Source: Gallionellales bacterium GWA2_60_18
GTDB lineage: Bacteria > Pseudomonadota > Gammaproteobacteria > Burkholderiales > Gallionellaceae
Length of the DNA stretch: 64,000 nt
Reading direction: 5' to 3'
Assembly: GCA_001801105.1 (NCBI GenBank)
Contig: MGWS01000024.1
Location: forward strand, 19,913 to 83,912
Shown: piece by piece, positions 45,049-55,689 of the stretch
Layout of the letters: each line of letters starts with the position of its first letter
Position numbering within the stretch: the stretch's first letter is position 1
Program-made: the position numbers and the translations under genes
Notes under the pieces: model-generated
Database searches by the model: none
What the model saw: the letters and a program-made list of their open reading frames with translations, nothing else
Told to the model about the DNA's origin: nothing

Positions 45049-45384
45049 ATGGCCAATATCGAAGTCGAGGGCAAAAGTTACGAAACGGACGAAGAGGGTT
45101 ATCTGACCAATCTTGCGGACTGGAACACCGACGTGGCGAATTACATCGCCAAGACTGAAAGCATCGACATGAGCGATCAGCACTGGGAAGTGGTCAATTT
45201 CCTGCGCGAATATTTCGAGGAATACCAGATCGCCCCGGCAGTGCGCGTGCTGACCAAGGCTATCGGCAAGAAGCTGGGCGCGGAAAAGGGCAACAGCGAA
45301 TACCTGTACGGCCTGTTCCCTTATGGCCCCGGCAAGCAGGCGTGCAAGATCGCCGGTCTGCCCAAGCCTACCGGTTGCGTATAA
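45049..45384 (+). CDS. dsrC: DsrC sulfur carrier (canonical, two cysteines)
   Basis: A 111-residue DsrC with the full C-terminal arm QACKIAGLPKPTGCV: Cys99 and penultimate Cys110, which form the persulfide and trisulfide/disulfide intermediates on DsrAB and DsrK. Also DEEGYLTNLADWNTDVANYIA and DQHWEVVNFLREYFEEYQIAPAVRVLTK. AAAAGGAGAACTAGC gives a strong ribosome site. The only one of the three DsrC homologues here able to run the catalytic cycle. Confidence 0.97.
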   Translation: MANIEVEGKSYETDEEGYLTNLADWNTDVANYIAKTESIDMSDQHWEVVNFLREYFEEYQIAPAVRVLTKAIGKKLGAEKGNSEYLYGLFPYGPGKQACKIAGLPKPTGCV

Positions 45385-45386
45385 AG

Positions 45387-45489
45387 GCAGGATTCAGGAT
45401 GCGGGATTCAGGATTCAGCAAGTGCTGTTCCTGAATCGCGGATCCTGGTACCTGAATCCCGAATCCCGAATCCCAACACCTGAATCCTG
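45387..45489 (+). repeat. GGATTC-type repeat with terminal inverted arms between dsrC and dsrM
   Basis: CAGGATTCAGG (45388-45398) and CCTGAATCCTG (45479-45489) are perfect 11-bp inverted ends. Inside are further GGATTC units on the left and GAATCCC units on the right, so the whole spacer can fold. Bases 45387-45418 are identical to the hemD repeat. It fills the entire dsrC-dsrM gap up to the dsrM start. Confidence 0.88.
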
Positions 45490-46218
45490 ATGATGAGCAT
45501 CCTGTTCGCGATCCTGTTCTACCTTGCGACACTGGCATTCGCCGTGGGGCTGCTCTATCGCATCAACACCTATGCGCGCACTCCTGCGCCGCTGAAGATA
45601 CCCACCACTCCGGCCCCGACCACCAAGGGTGGGGTGGTGTTGCGCATGGCGCGTGAAGTGGTGCTGTTCGAAAGCCTGTTCAAGGCCAACCTGTGGACCT
45701 GGGCCTTGGGCTGGCTGTTTCATGCCAGCCTGGCATTGGTCCTTCTGCGCCACTTGCGCTACTTCACCGAGCCGGTGTGGAGCTGGGTCGCATTCATTCA
45801 GCCGTTCGGCATCTACGCCGGCATCACCATGCTGCTGGGACTGTGCGGACTATGGGCGCGCCGCCTGCTGGTCGAGCGCATCCGCTACATCTCCACACCG
45901 TCCGACCACCTGATGCTGGTGCTGCTGATCGCCATCGCCGCCTCCGGGCTGCTGATGAAGTTCGCCGCGCATACCGACGTGATCGCCGTCAAGAATTTCT
46001 TTCTCGGGCTGATGCATTTCAGCATCCAGCCCCTGCCCGCAGACGCATTGCTGTATCTGCATCTGCTACTGGTTCCCCTCCTCCTGGCCATCTTCCCCAT
46101 CAGCAAACTGCTGCATGCGCCAGGAGTCTTTTTTTCACCCACACGCAACCAGACGGACGACCCGCGCGAGAAGCGCCACATCGCCGGCTGGGCGAAACAA
46201 CTGGAATCGGAGAGCTGA
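45490..46218 (+). CDS. dsrM: DsrM, haem b membrane subunit of DsrMKJOP
   Basis: A 242-residue membrane protein related to the NarI gamma subunit, with five or so helices (LFAILFYLATLAFAVGLLYRI; WALGWLFHASLALVLLRHLRYF; FIQPFGIYAGITMLLGLCGLW; MLVLLIAIAASGLLMKFAAHTD; LLYLHLLLVPLLLAIFPISKLLH) whose histidines (FHASL, RHLRY, LHLLLV, LLH) suit haem b ligation. It exchanges electrons between quinone and DsrK. The alternative ATG is at 45493. Both starts lie directly on the repeat, so there is no good Shine-Dalgarno site. Confidence 0.9.
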   Translation: MMSILFAILFYLATLAFAVGLLYRINTYARTPAPLKIPTTPAPTTKGGVVLRMAREVVLFESLFKANLWTWALGWLFHASLALVLLRHLRYFTEPVWSWVAFIQPFGIYAGITMLLGLCGLWARRLLVERIRYISTPSDHLMLVLLIAIAASGLLMKFAAHTDVIAVKNFFLGLMHFSIQPLPADALLYLHLLLVPLLLAIFPISKLLHAPGVFFSPTRNQTDDPREKRHIAGWAKQLESES

Positions 46219-46219
46219 G

Positions 46220-47752
<1,533 letters not shown>

Positions 47753-47775
47753 CTTACATAGAAGCAGGAGACAAC

Positions 47776-49746
47776 ATGTCCACAACAACCGAAACCACGC
47801 AGAAGCTCACGTTCCGCCGTTACAAGGATGGCGACCACAAGGCGCCTCGCCTGAACCAGAAGATCTTCCAAGCCAGCTATTCCTACAAGTGCCCGACCTA
47901 TATCCAGTCCACGCCGCCCTGCCAGGGCAGCTGTCCGGCCGGCGAGGACATTCGCGGCTATCTGGGCATCGTGCGCGGCACCGAAAAAGTGCCGAACGGC
48001 GCCGACGGCAAGCCGGTGATGCCGTGGCAGGAATATGCCTGGCGCCGCCTGACCGAAGCCAACCCGTTCCCGTCGGTGATGGGGCGCGTCTGTCCGGCTC
48101 CGTGCGAGACCGGCTGCAACCGTAACGAAGTCGAAGACCATGTCGGCATCAACTCGGTCGAGCATTTTCTCGGCGACTACGCGATCAAGAACAACCTGAA
48201 ATTCAACAAGCCGGCAGTCGAGCCTTCCGGCAAGAAAGTTGCGATCCTCGGCGGCGGCCCGGCCGGCCTGTCCTGCGCCTATCAGCTGGTGCTGAAGGGC
48301 CACGACGTGACGATTTTCGATGAGCATGAATTCCTCGGCGGCATGATGCGCTACGGCATCCCCGGCTTCCGTACCCCGCGCGATGTGCTGGATGCTGAAA
48401 TCCAGCGCATCATCGACCTCGGCGTGAAGACGCGCATGAACTGCCATGTCGGCAAGGACATCACGCTGGAACAGATCCGCAAGGAGTTCGATTCGGTGTT
48501 TCTCGGCATGGGTGCGCAGGCTGGCCGCGCGCTGCCTATCGCCGATGCGGAAGCCCCTAACGTGGTCACCGCGACCGCGTTCCTGAAGGCGTTCAACGAC
48601 GGGCGTTTGCAGCACGTCGGCAAACGCGTCGTGGTGGTCGGCGGCGGCGATACTTCCATCGACGTGGCGACCATCGCGCGCCGTCTGGGCCATATCGCGC
48701 ACGCCAAGCCGACCGATGCCGAACATGCTATCGCCGGGCGCATGGCGCACGACGTCGCCGAGATTTCCGCCAAGGAAGGCGCAATCGTGACGCTGACCTC
48801 GCTGTTCCCGGTCGACAAGATGCAGGCCAACAAGCATGAGATCGAACAGGCGCTGGCCGAAGGCATCCACATCAAGGGCGGTCTGGTGCCAATCGGCATC
48901 GTGCGCGATGCGAACGGTCGCGCCACCGCGTTGCGCGTGATGCAGTGCGAAGCCAAGATTGCCGGCGGCAAGCTGGAGGTCAAAAATGTCGAAGGCAGCG
49001 AACAGGACATCGAAGCCGACCTGATCGTTTCCGCGATCGGTCAGGCGGTGGACTTCACCGGGCTGGAAGAATTCAACAATGGCAAGGGCGCAGTCTCGAC
49101 CGACCGCAACTATGTGGTGAACGGCAAGCCCGGCGTGTTCGCCGGCGGTGACGTGATCCGCCCGCACCTGCTGACCACCGCAGTCGGTCACGGTTCCATC
49201 GCCGCCGATGGCATCCACAACTTCCTGCTGGGCAAGGATCTGGAGAAACGCCCGAAGATCGACGTGCACCAGTTCGACATCATGCGCAAGCTGACCGAAA
49301 AGGGCATCAAGCTTGGCGAGGCGCACGAACCGATGCGCGGCACTTGCAACTCCAATGCCGCAATGCACAACTTCGACAACCGTTCCGACCGCTACGTCAT
49401 CCCGCACGACAAGCTATTCCTCGGCCATTTCGGTTATACCTCGCGCAAGCTGCGCCATGTCATCACGCTGGATGAACAGACGGCACTGGGCAACTTCGAC
49501 GAGCGCCTCGGCGTACTCACCGAAGCGGAGGCACAGGCCGAAGCCAAGCGCTGCATGAGTTGCGGCATGTGCTTCGAATGCGACAACTGCGTGGTGTATT
49601 GCCCGCAGACCGCCGTTTCCCGCGTCAAGAAGACAGAGGCGACGCTCGGGCGTTATGTCACCACCAACTACGACAAGTGCATCGGCTGCCACATCTGCGC
49701 CGACGTGTGTCCGACCGGGTATATTCAAATGGGTCTTGGTGAGTAA
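47776..49746 (+). CDS. dsrL: DsrL, NAD(P)H:acceptor oxidoreductase
   Basis: A 656-residue GltD-like iron-sulfur flavoprotein. The N-terminal cluster region is CQGSCPAGEDIRGYL and CPAPCETGCNR, the FAD site VAILGGGPAGLSCAYQLVLKGHDVTIFDE, and the NAD(P) site RVVVVGGGDTSIDVATIARRLG. The C-terminal extension has two ferredoxin sites (CMSCGMCFECDNCVVYCP; CIGCHICADVCPTGY). DsrL interacts with rDsrAB and is needed for oxidation of stored sulfur; it is a marker of oxidative Dsr. Starts 23 bases after dsrK and overlaps dsrJ by 1 base. Confidence 0.95.
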   Translation: MSTTTETTQKLTFRRYKDGDHKAPRLNQKIFQASYSYKCPTYIQSTPPCQGSCPAGEDIRGYLGIVRGTEKVPNGADGKPVMPWQEYAWRRLTEANPFPSVMGRVCPAPCETGCNRNEVEDHVGINSVEHFLGDYAIKNNLKFNKPAVEPSGKKVAILGGGPAGLSCAYQLVLKGHDVTIFDEHEFLGGMMRYGIPGFRTPRDVLDAEIQRIIDLGVKTRMNCHVGKDITLEQIRKEFDSVFLGMGAQAGRALPIADAEAPNVVTATAFLKAFNDGRLQHVGKRVVVVGGGDTSIDVATIARRLGHIAHAKPTDAEHAIAGRMAHDVAEISAKEGAIVTLTSLFPVDKMQANKHEIEQALAEGIHIKGGLVPIGIVRDANGRATALRVMQCEAKIAGGKLEVKNVEGSEQDIEADLIVSAIGQAVDFTGLEEFNNGKGAVSTDRNYVVNGKPGVFAGGDVIRPHLLTTAVGHGSIAADGIHNFLLGKDLEKRPKIDVHQFDIMRKLTEKGIKLGEAHEPMRGTCNSNAAMHNFDNRSDRYVIPHDKLFLGHFGYTSRKLRHVITLDEQTALGNFDERLGVLTEAEAQAEAKRCMSCGMCFECDNCVVYCPQTAVSRVKKTEATLGRYVTTNYDKCIGCHICADVCPTGYIQMGLGE

Positions 49747-50114
49747 TGAGACTGCTCGTATCCCTGTTGCTTTGCCTGTGCATTCCTGCGGTCCTGGCCG
49801 CAGGAATGCCATCGCCCAAGCTGGACATTGGCAAGGGTGGGCAGTGCGTGAAGGGCACGCAATGGATGCGCGAGAACCATATGAACCTGCTCCGGCACCA
49901 GCGCGACGAGACCATGCGCAAGGGCGTGCGCGAGGAGCAGCTCAGCCTGAAGAACTGCATCGAGTGCCATGCCAGCGTCAAAGACAACAGCGTGATCGCG
50001 CGCGATGACAGCTTCTGCGTCGGTTGCCACCGTTATGAGGCGGTAAAGATCGACTGCTTCGAGTGCCATTCCGGCACGCGCAAGAGCGCATGGCTGCAAA
50101 GGAACACCAAATGA
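49746..50114 (+). CDS. dsrJ: DsrJ, periplasmic tri-haem cytochrome c
   Basis: A 122-residue exported cytochrome: signal peptide LLVSLLLCLCIPAVLAAG (not cleaved in known DsrJ), and three CxxCH haem c sites, CIECH, CVGCH and CFECH. The free cysteine in GGQCVKGTQWMRENHM corresponds to the unusual Cys haem ligand known in DsrJ. It links the DsrMKJOP complex to the periplasm. It overlaps dsrO (ATGA). Confidence 0.95.
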   Translation: MRLLVSLLLCLCIPAVLAAGMPSPKLDIGKGGQCVKGTQWMRENHMNLLRHQRDETMRKGVREEQLSLKNCIECHASVKDNSVIARDDSFCVGCHRYEAVKIDCFECHSGTRKSAWLQRNTK

Positions 50115-50827
50115 GCGACTTCGACTTTCAGCGCAGGAGCTTCCTGAAGACCTCGCTGGGCGCGACGGCCATCGCCATCGCGCCGGGCATGCTGCTGTTC
50201 GAGGTGGCGCATGGCAAAGCGGAAGGCGCTGACGCCAAGGTGCGCTGGGGCATGCTGATCGACACCGCGCAGTGCAGCGAAGGTTGCAACGCTTGCGTGG
50301 GTGCCTGCAATCGCGAGAACGGCTTATCCGGCGGCACGGCGGCAACCGATTCGCAGTGGATCCGCAAGATCAACCTCAAAGGCGCAAACAGCGGACGCGA
50401 GCTGTCGCTGCCGATGATGTGCCAGCACTGCGAGCATCCGCCCTGCGTGGACGTGTGTCCGACCGCAGCCTCGTTCAAGCGCGCCGACGGCATCGTGCTG
50501 GTGGACAAGCACCGCTGCATCGGCTGCCGCTACTGCATGATGGCCTGTCCGTACAAGGCGCGTTCCTTCGTGCATGAGAACCTGCACGACCAGAATCCGG
50601 ACGTGCCGCGCGGCAAGGGGACGGTCGAGGCCTGCACCTTGTGCGTGCATCGCGTCGATCAGGGCATGCAGCCAGCCTGCGCCGAAGCCTGCCCGAACCA
50701 GGCGATCCTGTTCGGCGATTTGAACGATCCGGACAGCGCGATCGCGCAGAAGCTGCGCAGCGTCGCGACCATGCAGGTGCGCGCCGACCTGCGCCTCAAT
50801 CCCGGCGTCCGTTATCAAGGATTATGA
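50111..50827 (+). CDS. dsrO: DsrO, periplasmic iron-sulfur protein (Tat substrate)
   Basis: A 238-residue ferredoxin-type subunit with a Tat signal (FQRRSFLKTSLGATAIAIAPG) and four cysteine clusters: CSEGCNACVGACNRENG, CQHCEHPPCVDVCPTAAS, CIGCRYCMMACPYKAR and CTLCVHRVDQGMQPACAEACP. It passes electrons between DsrJ and DsrP. The ATG overlaps the dsrJ stop, and its own stop overlaps the dsrP start. Confidence 0.95.
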   Translation: MSDFDFQRRSFLKTSLGATAIAIAPGMLLFEVAHGKAEGADAKVRWGMLIDTAQCSEGCNACVGACNRENGLSGGTAATDSQWIRKINLKGANSGRELSLPMMCQHCEHPPCVDVCPTAASFKRADGIVLVDKHRCIGCRYCMMACPYKARSFVHENLHDQNPDVPRGKGTVEACTLCVHRVDQGMQPACAEACPNQAILFGDLNDPDSAIAQKLRSVATMQVRADLRLNPGVRYQGL

Positions 50828-52011
50828 CCATGTCCAGCCAGGCAACGCTGCAATTCAAGAACCATCTTTATTACTCGCTGGTCGTTGCGGGCGGACTGGT
50901 CGCGCTGGTGGGCCTGTACGCCGTGCACCTGATGGAACACCACGGCCACATCATCACCGGCATGAACAACCAGATCGTGTGGGGCATCCCGCATGTGTTC
51001 GCGATCTTCCTGATCGTCGCCGCCTCGGGCGTGCTGAACATCGCCTCGATCGGCTCGGTGTTCGGCAAGGCCATTTACAAGGCGCGCGCGCCGCTGGCCG
51101 GGCTGTTGTCCATCGCGATGCTGGCGGGCGGCCTCACAGTGTTGATGCTCGATCTGGGTAGACCGGATCGCATCATCGTCGCCGCGACCAACTACAACAT
51201 CACCTCGGTGTTCGCCTGGAACATCGTGCTGTATTCCGGCATGTTCGCGCTGGTGCTGGTCTACCTGTGGACCATGATGGAGCGGCGCATGAGCCCGTGG
51301 AGCAAGCCCGCCGGGCTGGCCGTATTCGTCTGGCGCTTCGTCCTCACTACCGGCACCGGGCTGATCTTCGCCTTCCTGACCGCGCGCCAAGCTTACGGCT
51401 CGGCACTGCTGCCGCCGATGTTCATCGTGCTGTCGTTCGCCTGGGGACTGGCGGTGTTCCATCTGGCACAAGTTGCGATCTATGCATGGCACGGTAAGGA
51501 GCTGGATGCGGCGATCCTACAACGCAAGACGAACCTGCTCGGCGTGTTCGTCATCGGTGCGCTGTACATGGTTGCCACTTACCACTTCACCAATCTGTAT
51601 TTCGCACAGCAGACCGACTTCGAGCACTTCATCCTGCGTGACGGCGGCATCTATCCGAACCTGTTCTGGTGGGGCTATGTCGTGCTCGGCAACCTGCTGC
51701 CGTTGCTGCTGATCTATTTGCCCGGGCAGTGCGGAACCCGGCGCATCGTGGCTGCCTCGCTCGCGGTCATCCTTGGCGGCTTCGCGCTGCTGTACGTGTT
51801 CATCATCGGCGGGCAAGCATGGCCGCTCAGCATCTTCCCCGGCTATGAGGTCAGCAGCAGTTTCGGCGACGGCCAGATCGCCAATTATCGTCCTTCGCTG
51901 TACGAGTTCATGCTCGGCTTCGGCGGGCTGGCGATCGCCTTCGTCATCGCCATCGCCGGCATACGCGTGCTGGATTTCATGCCGCAGGATAAGCCGTATA
52001 TTTCCGATTAA
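50824..52011 (+). CDS. dsrP: DsrP, NrfD-type integral membrane subunit
   Basis: A 395-residue NrfD/PsrC-like protein with about ten helices, for example LYYSLVVAGGLVALVGLYAVHLM, HVFAIFLIVAASGVLNIASIG, LLSIAMLAGGLTVLMLDLGRPDRI (diagnostic DLGRPDR motif) and LWWGYVVLGNLLPLLLIY-like C-terminal segments. It is the second quinone-interacting subunit of DsrMKJOP. Starts ATG ACC ATG at 50824, overlapping dsrO by 4 bases. A nested hairpin follows 3 bases after the stop. Confidence 0.95.
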   Translation: MTMSSQATLQFKNHLYYSLVVAGGLVALVGLYAVHLMEHHGHIITGMNNQIVWGIPHVFAIFLIVAASGVLNIASIGSVFGKAIYKARAPLAGLLSIAMLAGGLTVLMLDLGRPDRIIVAATNYNITSVFAWNIVLYSGMFALVLVYLWTMMERRMSPWSKPAGLAVFVWRFVLTTGTGLIFAFLTARQAYGSALLPPMFIVLSFAWGLAVFHLAQVAIYAWHGKELDAAILQRKTNLLGVFVIGALYMVATYHFTNLYFAQQTDFEHFILRDGGIYPNLFWWGYVVLGNLLPLLLIYLPGQCGTRRIVAASLAVILGGFALLYVFIIGGQAWPLSIFPGYEVSSSFGDGQIANYRPSLYEFMLGFGGLAIAFVIAIAGIRVLDFMPQDKPYISD

Positions 52012-52014
52012 TGA

Positions 52015-52099
52015 GTAGGATGGGTGGAGCGCAGCGATACCCATCAATTGGCCCATCGATCATACGAATGATGGGTATCGCAAGCTCAACCCATCCTAC
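52015..52099. repeat. Nested inverted repeat between dsrP and dsrN
   Basis: The outer arms GTAGGATGGGT (52015-52025) and ACCCATCCTAC (52089-52099) and the inner arms GCGATACCCATC (52034-52045) and GATGGGTATCGC (52070-52081) are perfect inverted repeats with a 24-base centre. The 85-base element fills most of the dsrP-dsrN gap and resembles small mobile palindromic (MITE/REP-like) elements. There is no T tract. Confidence 0.88.
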
Positions 52100-52114
52100 A
52101 TGTTTGAGGGTCGA

Positions 52115-53521
52115 ATGAATCGCTTCCTTATCTCGGCTGCACACAAATCATCCGGCAAAACCATGGTCAGCATCGGCCTGTGCGCCGCGCTCACGGCGCG
52201 CGGCCATGCCGTGCAGCCGTTCAAGAAGGGCCCGGACTACATCGACCCGATGTGGCTGTCGCAAGCCGCCGGACATGCCTGCCGCAATCTCGACCTGTAC
52301 CTGATGGAGAACGACGATGTGCTCGCCACCTTCGCGCGCCATGCCTCCGAGGTGAACCTGGTCGAGGGCAACAAGGGACTGTACGACGGCCTCGCGCTGG
52401 ACGGCAGCAACAGCAACGCCGCACTGGCCAAGCTGCTCGACCTGCCGGTGTTCCTCGTGATCGACGCGCGCGGTATGACGCGCGGCATCGCCCCGCTGAT
52501 CCTCGGCTACCAGGCATTCGACAAGGACATCCATATCGCCGGGGTGATCCTCAACAATCTCGGCGGCCGCCGCCATGAATCCAAGCTGCGCCAGGTCATC
52601 GAGCACTACACCGACGTGCCGGTGATCGGCGCGATCCAGCATGACGAGCGCCTGTCCATCGTCGAGCGCCACCTCGGGCTGATGCCGAGCAACGAATCCG
52701 TCGCCGCCGCCGCAAAGATCCGGCAGATCGGCGAGGCCATCGCGGAACAAGTCGATCTCGACAAACTGCTCGCGCTGTCACGGAAGGAGCCATTGCCTGC
52801 ACCGCACATCGCCGAAGTGAGCCCGCTGCCCTGCGGCAGAAAGGTGAAGATAGCCATCGCGCGCGACCGCGCCTTCGGCTTCTACTACGCCGACGACCTC
52901 GACGCGCTGGAGGCGGCGGGCGCGGAGCTGGTGCCGTTCGATGCGATCAATGACACGCACCTGCCCGAGGTCGACGGCCTGTATATCGGCGGCGGCTTTC
53001 CAGAAGCCTGTGCGGTCGAGCTGGAGGCGAACGCGGCCATGCGCGGCGAGATCAGGCGCGCCATCGAAGACGGCCTGCCGGCCTACGCCGAGTGCGGTGG
53101 TTTGATGTACCTGTCGCGTAGCATCGAGTACGAGGGGCGCACTTTCGAAATGGTCGGGGCGATTCCAGGCGACGTAAAGATGCACGCCAAACCGGTCGGG
53201 CGCGGCTATGTGCATCTGCGCGAAGACGCAGGCCATCCATGGCCGCGCCCGGATATTCCCGCCAGACAGATCAAGGCGCACGAATTCCACTATTCCAGTC
53301 TGGAAAACCTTCCGCCGGATACGCGCTTCGCTTACCATGTCGAGCGCGGCCACGGCATCGACGGCGCGCATGACGGGCTAATGCTGCACAACCTGCTGGC
53401 GTCCTATACCCACTTGCGCACCATCGGCAGCTGCTACTGGGCCACCCGTTTCGTCGCCTTCATCCGGCGCTGCAAGGAACAACGGGTCGAGCCGATTTCA
53501 ATCAACGAGAAAGCGATATGA
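52115..53521 (+). CDS. dsrN: DsrN, siroheme/cobyrinate a,c-diamide synthase homologue
   Basis: A 468-residue CbiA/CobB-type amidotransferase. The ATPase half has SAAHKSSGKTMVSIGLCAAL (P-loop), VEGNKGLYDGLALDG and LNNLGGRRHESKL; the glutaminase half has VDGLYIGGGFPEACAVEL, PAYAECGGLMYL (nucleophile Cys) and KAHEFHYS. In the dsr operon it is DsrN, which amidates siroheme for DsrAB. The ATG at 52115 (GAGGGTCGA before it) is preferred over 52100. Overlaps the DUF4202 gene by 4 bases. Confidence 0.93.
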   Translation: MNRFLISAAHKSSGKTMVSIGLCAALTARGHAVQPFKKGPDYIDPMWLSQAAGHACRNLDLYLMENDDVLATFARHASEVNLVEGNKGLYDGLALDGSNSNAALAKLLDLPVFLVIDARGMTRGIAPLILGYQAFDKDIHIAGVILNNLGGRRHESKLRQVIEHYTDVPVIGAIQHDERLSIVERHLGLMPSNESVAAAAKIRQIGEAIAEQVDLDKLLALSRKEPLPAPHIAEVSPLPCGRKVKIAIARDRAFGFYYADDLDALEAAGAELVPFDAINDTHLPEVDGLYIGGGFPEACAVELEANAAMRGEIRRAIEDGLPAYAECGGLMYLSRSIEYEGRTFEMVGAIPGDVKMHAKPVGRGYVHLREDAGHPWPRPDIPARQIKAHEFHYSSLENLPPDTRFAYHVERGHGIDGAHDGLMLHNLLASYTHLRTIGSCYWATRFVAFIRRCKEQRVEPISINEKAI

Positions 53522-54117
53522 CACAAGCAAACTATCTGGCCGCCATCGCGGCCTTCGACAAGGCAAACTCCGAAGACCCGAACAAGGAAGTCTTCGACGG
53601 CAAGGAGTACCCCAAGGAACTGCTCTACGCGCAGCGCATGACCGAAATGCAGGAGCGTTTCGCGCCCGAAGCTTCCGAGGCGGTGAAGCTGGCCTGCCGC
53701 GCGCAGCACATCCAGCGCTGGAAGTCCGCCCGCAGCGACTATCCGATGGACAAGAAGGGCTACATGCTGTGGCGCACCAACTTGTATAAATTCCATGCGG
53801 AGACTGCCGGCAATCTGATGAAGGAAGCCGGCTACGACGACGCGATGATAGATCGCGTGAAGGCCATCGTCGGCAAGAAGGACCTCAAGACCAATCCCGA
53901 GACGCAGATGATGGAAGACGTGGTGGACCTGGTGTTCATCGAGCACTATATGATCGGCTTCGCCACCAGTCATCCGGAGTACGACGAAGCCAAGTGGATA
54001 CTCATCATCAAGAAGACCTGGGACAAGATGTCGCCGCGCGCGCACGAGTTCGCGCTGGCCGGCAAGATCAAACTGCCGGAGGCGCTGGTGCCGCTGATCC
54101 TGAAGGCTGTGCAGTAA
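53518..54117 (+). CDS. DUF4202 family protein
   Basis: A 199-residue helical, probably HD-like protein: ANYLAAIAAFDKANSEDPN, ELLYAQRMTEMQERFAPEASEAVKLACRAQHIQRWKSARSDYPMDKKGYMLWRTNLYKFHAE, and VVDLVFIEHYMIGFATSHPEYDEAKWILIIKKTWDKMSPR. Conserved His/Asp/Glu (RAQHIQRW, KFHAE, EHY) could bind metal. The 4-base overlap with dsrN and its place before cysG suggest a role tied to siroheme or Dsr, perhaps signalling or nucleotide hydrolysis (speculative). Confidence 0.85.
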   Translation: MTQANYLAAIAAFDKANSEDPNKEVFDGKEYPKELLYAQRMTEMQERFAPEASEAVKLACRAQHIQRWKSARSDYPMDKKGYMLWRTNLYKFHAETAGNLMKEAGYDDAMIDRVKAIVGKKDLKTNPETQMMEDVVDLVFIEHYMIGFATSHPEYDEAKWILIIKKTWDKMSPRAHEFALAGKIKLPEALVPLILKAVQ

Positions 54118-54146
54118 ACTAGGGCGCCTCAGCTGACAACTCCGTA

Positions 54147-54275
54147 GGTCGGGTTAGGCCATCAGGCCATAACCCGACATTCAACGACAACCGTCGGGTT
54201 GCTTTGCATAGCCATCTGACTAGGCTGTCCAAGAACGACAGCCAAGTCATTGGTTAACGCTACGCTAACCCGACC
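54147..54275. repeat. Inverted-repeat-bounded element between the DUF4202 gene and cysG
   Basis: GGTCGGGTTAG (54147-54157) and CTAACCCGACC (54265-54275) bound a 129-base element with internal AACCCGAC/GTCGGGTT repeats (54170-54199). It resembles short palindromic mobile elements and occupies the whole gap before cysG, so cysG may still be read from the dsr promoter or have its own. Confidence 0.82.
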
Positions 54276-54291
54276 CACAGAAATATTGAAT

Positions 54292-55689
54292 ATGGATTTC
54301 CTGCCGATTTTTGCCAATGTAAGGAATAAGACCTGCCTCGTGGTCGGCGGCGGTTCGGTCGCCGCGCGCAAGGCGGGTGTATTGCTGGAAGCGGGCGCGA
54401 AGGTGCGCGTGGTCGCGCCCGAAATCGACGCAAGCCTGAAAGCGCACAAGCACGTCGAAGCCATCGTCGCGCGCTTCGAACCGCAACATCTCGATGGCAT
54501 CACACTGGTCATCGCCGCCACCAATGACCGCGAGGTGAACCGGCAAGTTTCCGAACTGGCGCAGGCGCGCAACCTTCCGGTGAACGTGGTGGACGATCCG
54601 GAGCTGTGCTCGTTCATCATGCCCGCCATCCTCGACCGCTCGCCGCTGATGGTGGCGTTCTCCAGCGGCGGCGCTTCGCCAGTGCTGACGCGCATGCTGC
54701 GCGGCAAACTGGAGACGCTGATCCCGCACAACTATAGCCGCCTCGCGGCCTTTGCGGAACGCTTTCGCGAGAGCGTAAAGCAGCGCATCACCGATCCGGC
54801 CAAGCGCCGCATCTTCTGGGAAAACGTGTTTGAAGGTGTAGTCTCCGAGAAAGTGCTGACCGGCGACGAGCACAGCGCGGAAGCGATGCTGCAACAGATG
54901 CTGTCCAGCGAAGACAACATCAGCCGGGGCGAGGTGTATCTGGTCGGTGCCGGCCCCGGCGACCCCGACCTGCTCACCTTCCGCGCGCTGCGCCTGATGC
55001 AGAAGGCCGACGTGGTGGTGTACGACAACCTGGTTTCCAAACCCATCGTCGAGATGACGCGGCGCGACGCCGAACGCATCTTCGTCGGCAAGAAACGTGC
55101 CGACCACACGCTACAACAGGAACAGATCAACGAGCTGCTGGTGCGGCTGGCCAAGCAAGGCAAGCGCGTGCTGCGCCTCAAGGGCGGCGACCCGTTCATC
55201 TTTGGGCGCGGCGGCGAGGAGATCGAGACGCTGGCGGCGGAAGGCATCCCGTTCCAGGTCGTGCCCGGCATCACCGCCGCCTCCGGCGTGGCATCCTACG
55301 CGGGCATCCCGCTGACCCACCGCGACCATGCGCAGTCCTGCGTGTTCGTCACCGGCCACCTCAAGGACGGCACCATGAACCTGGACTGGGATGCGCTGGC
55401 ACGCCCGCGCCAGACCGTGGTGGTGTACATGGGTCTGCACGGGCTCGACACGCTGTGCGCAAAACTGATCGAGCATGGCCTGCCGGACAGCACCCCCATC
55501 GCCATCGTGCAGCAGGGCACCACGCCGAACCAGCGCGTCATCACCGGCACGCTGGCCACCCTGCCCGGCATCGCCGAGCGCGAGAAACCGCAGGCGCCCA
55601 CACTCATCATCGTTGGCGGAGTAGTGACCTTGCGCGGTAAACTGGCATGGTTCAATCCCCAGCCACACGACGGACGTGACCCAGCGTAA
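54292..55689 (+). CDS. cysG: Siroheme synthase (multifunctional CysG)
   Basis: A 465-residue fusion. The N-terminal precorrin-2 dehydrogenase/ferrochelatase (Cys[38 protein letters not shown], residues 1-~205) joins a C-terminal uroporphyrinogen-III methyltransferase (Cys[70 protein letters not shown]). It makes siroheme from HemD product for DsrAB. The start at 54292 is chosen by family N-terminus. Its stop overlaps the lytic transglycosylase start by 14 bases. Confidence 0.95.
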   Translation: MDFLPIFANVRNKTCLVVGGGSVAARKAGVLLEAGAKVRVVAPEIDASLKAHKHVEAIVARFEPQHLDGITLVIAATNDREVNRQVSELAQARNLPVNVVDDPELCSFIMPAILDRSPLMVAFSSGGASPVLTRMLRGKLETLIPHNYSRLAAFAERFRESVKQRITDPAKRRIFWENVFEGVVSEKVLTGDEHSAEAMLQQMLSSEDNISRGEVYLVGAGPGDPDLLTFRALRLMQKADVVVYDNLVSKPIVEMTRRDAERIFVGKKRADHTLQQEQINELLVRLAKQGKRVLRLKGGDPFIFGRGGEEIETLAAEGIPFQVVPGITAASGVASYAGIPLTHRDHAQSCVFVTGHLKDGTMNLDWDALARPRQTVVVYMGLHGLDTLCAKLIEHGLPDSTPIAIVQQGTTPNQRVITGTLATLPGIAEREKPQAPTLIIVGGVVTLRGKLAWFNPQPHDGRDPA

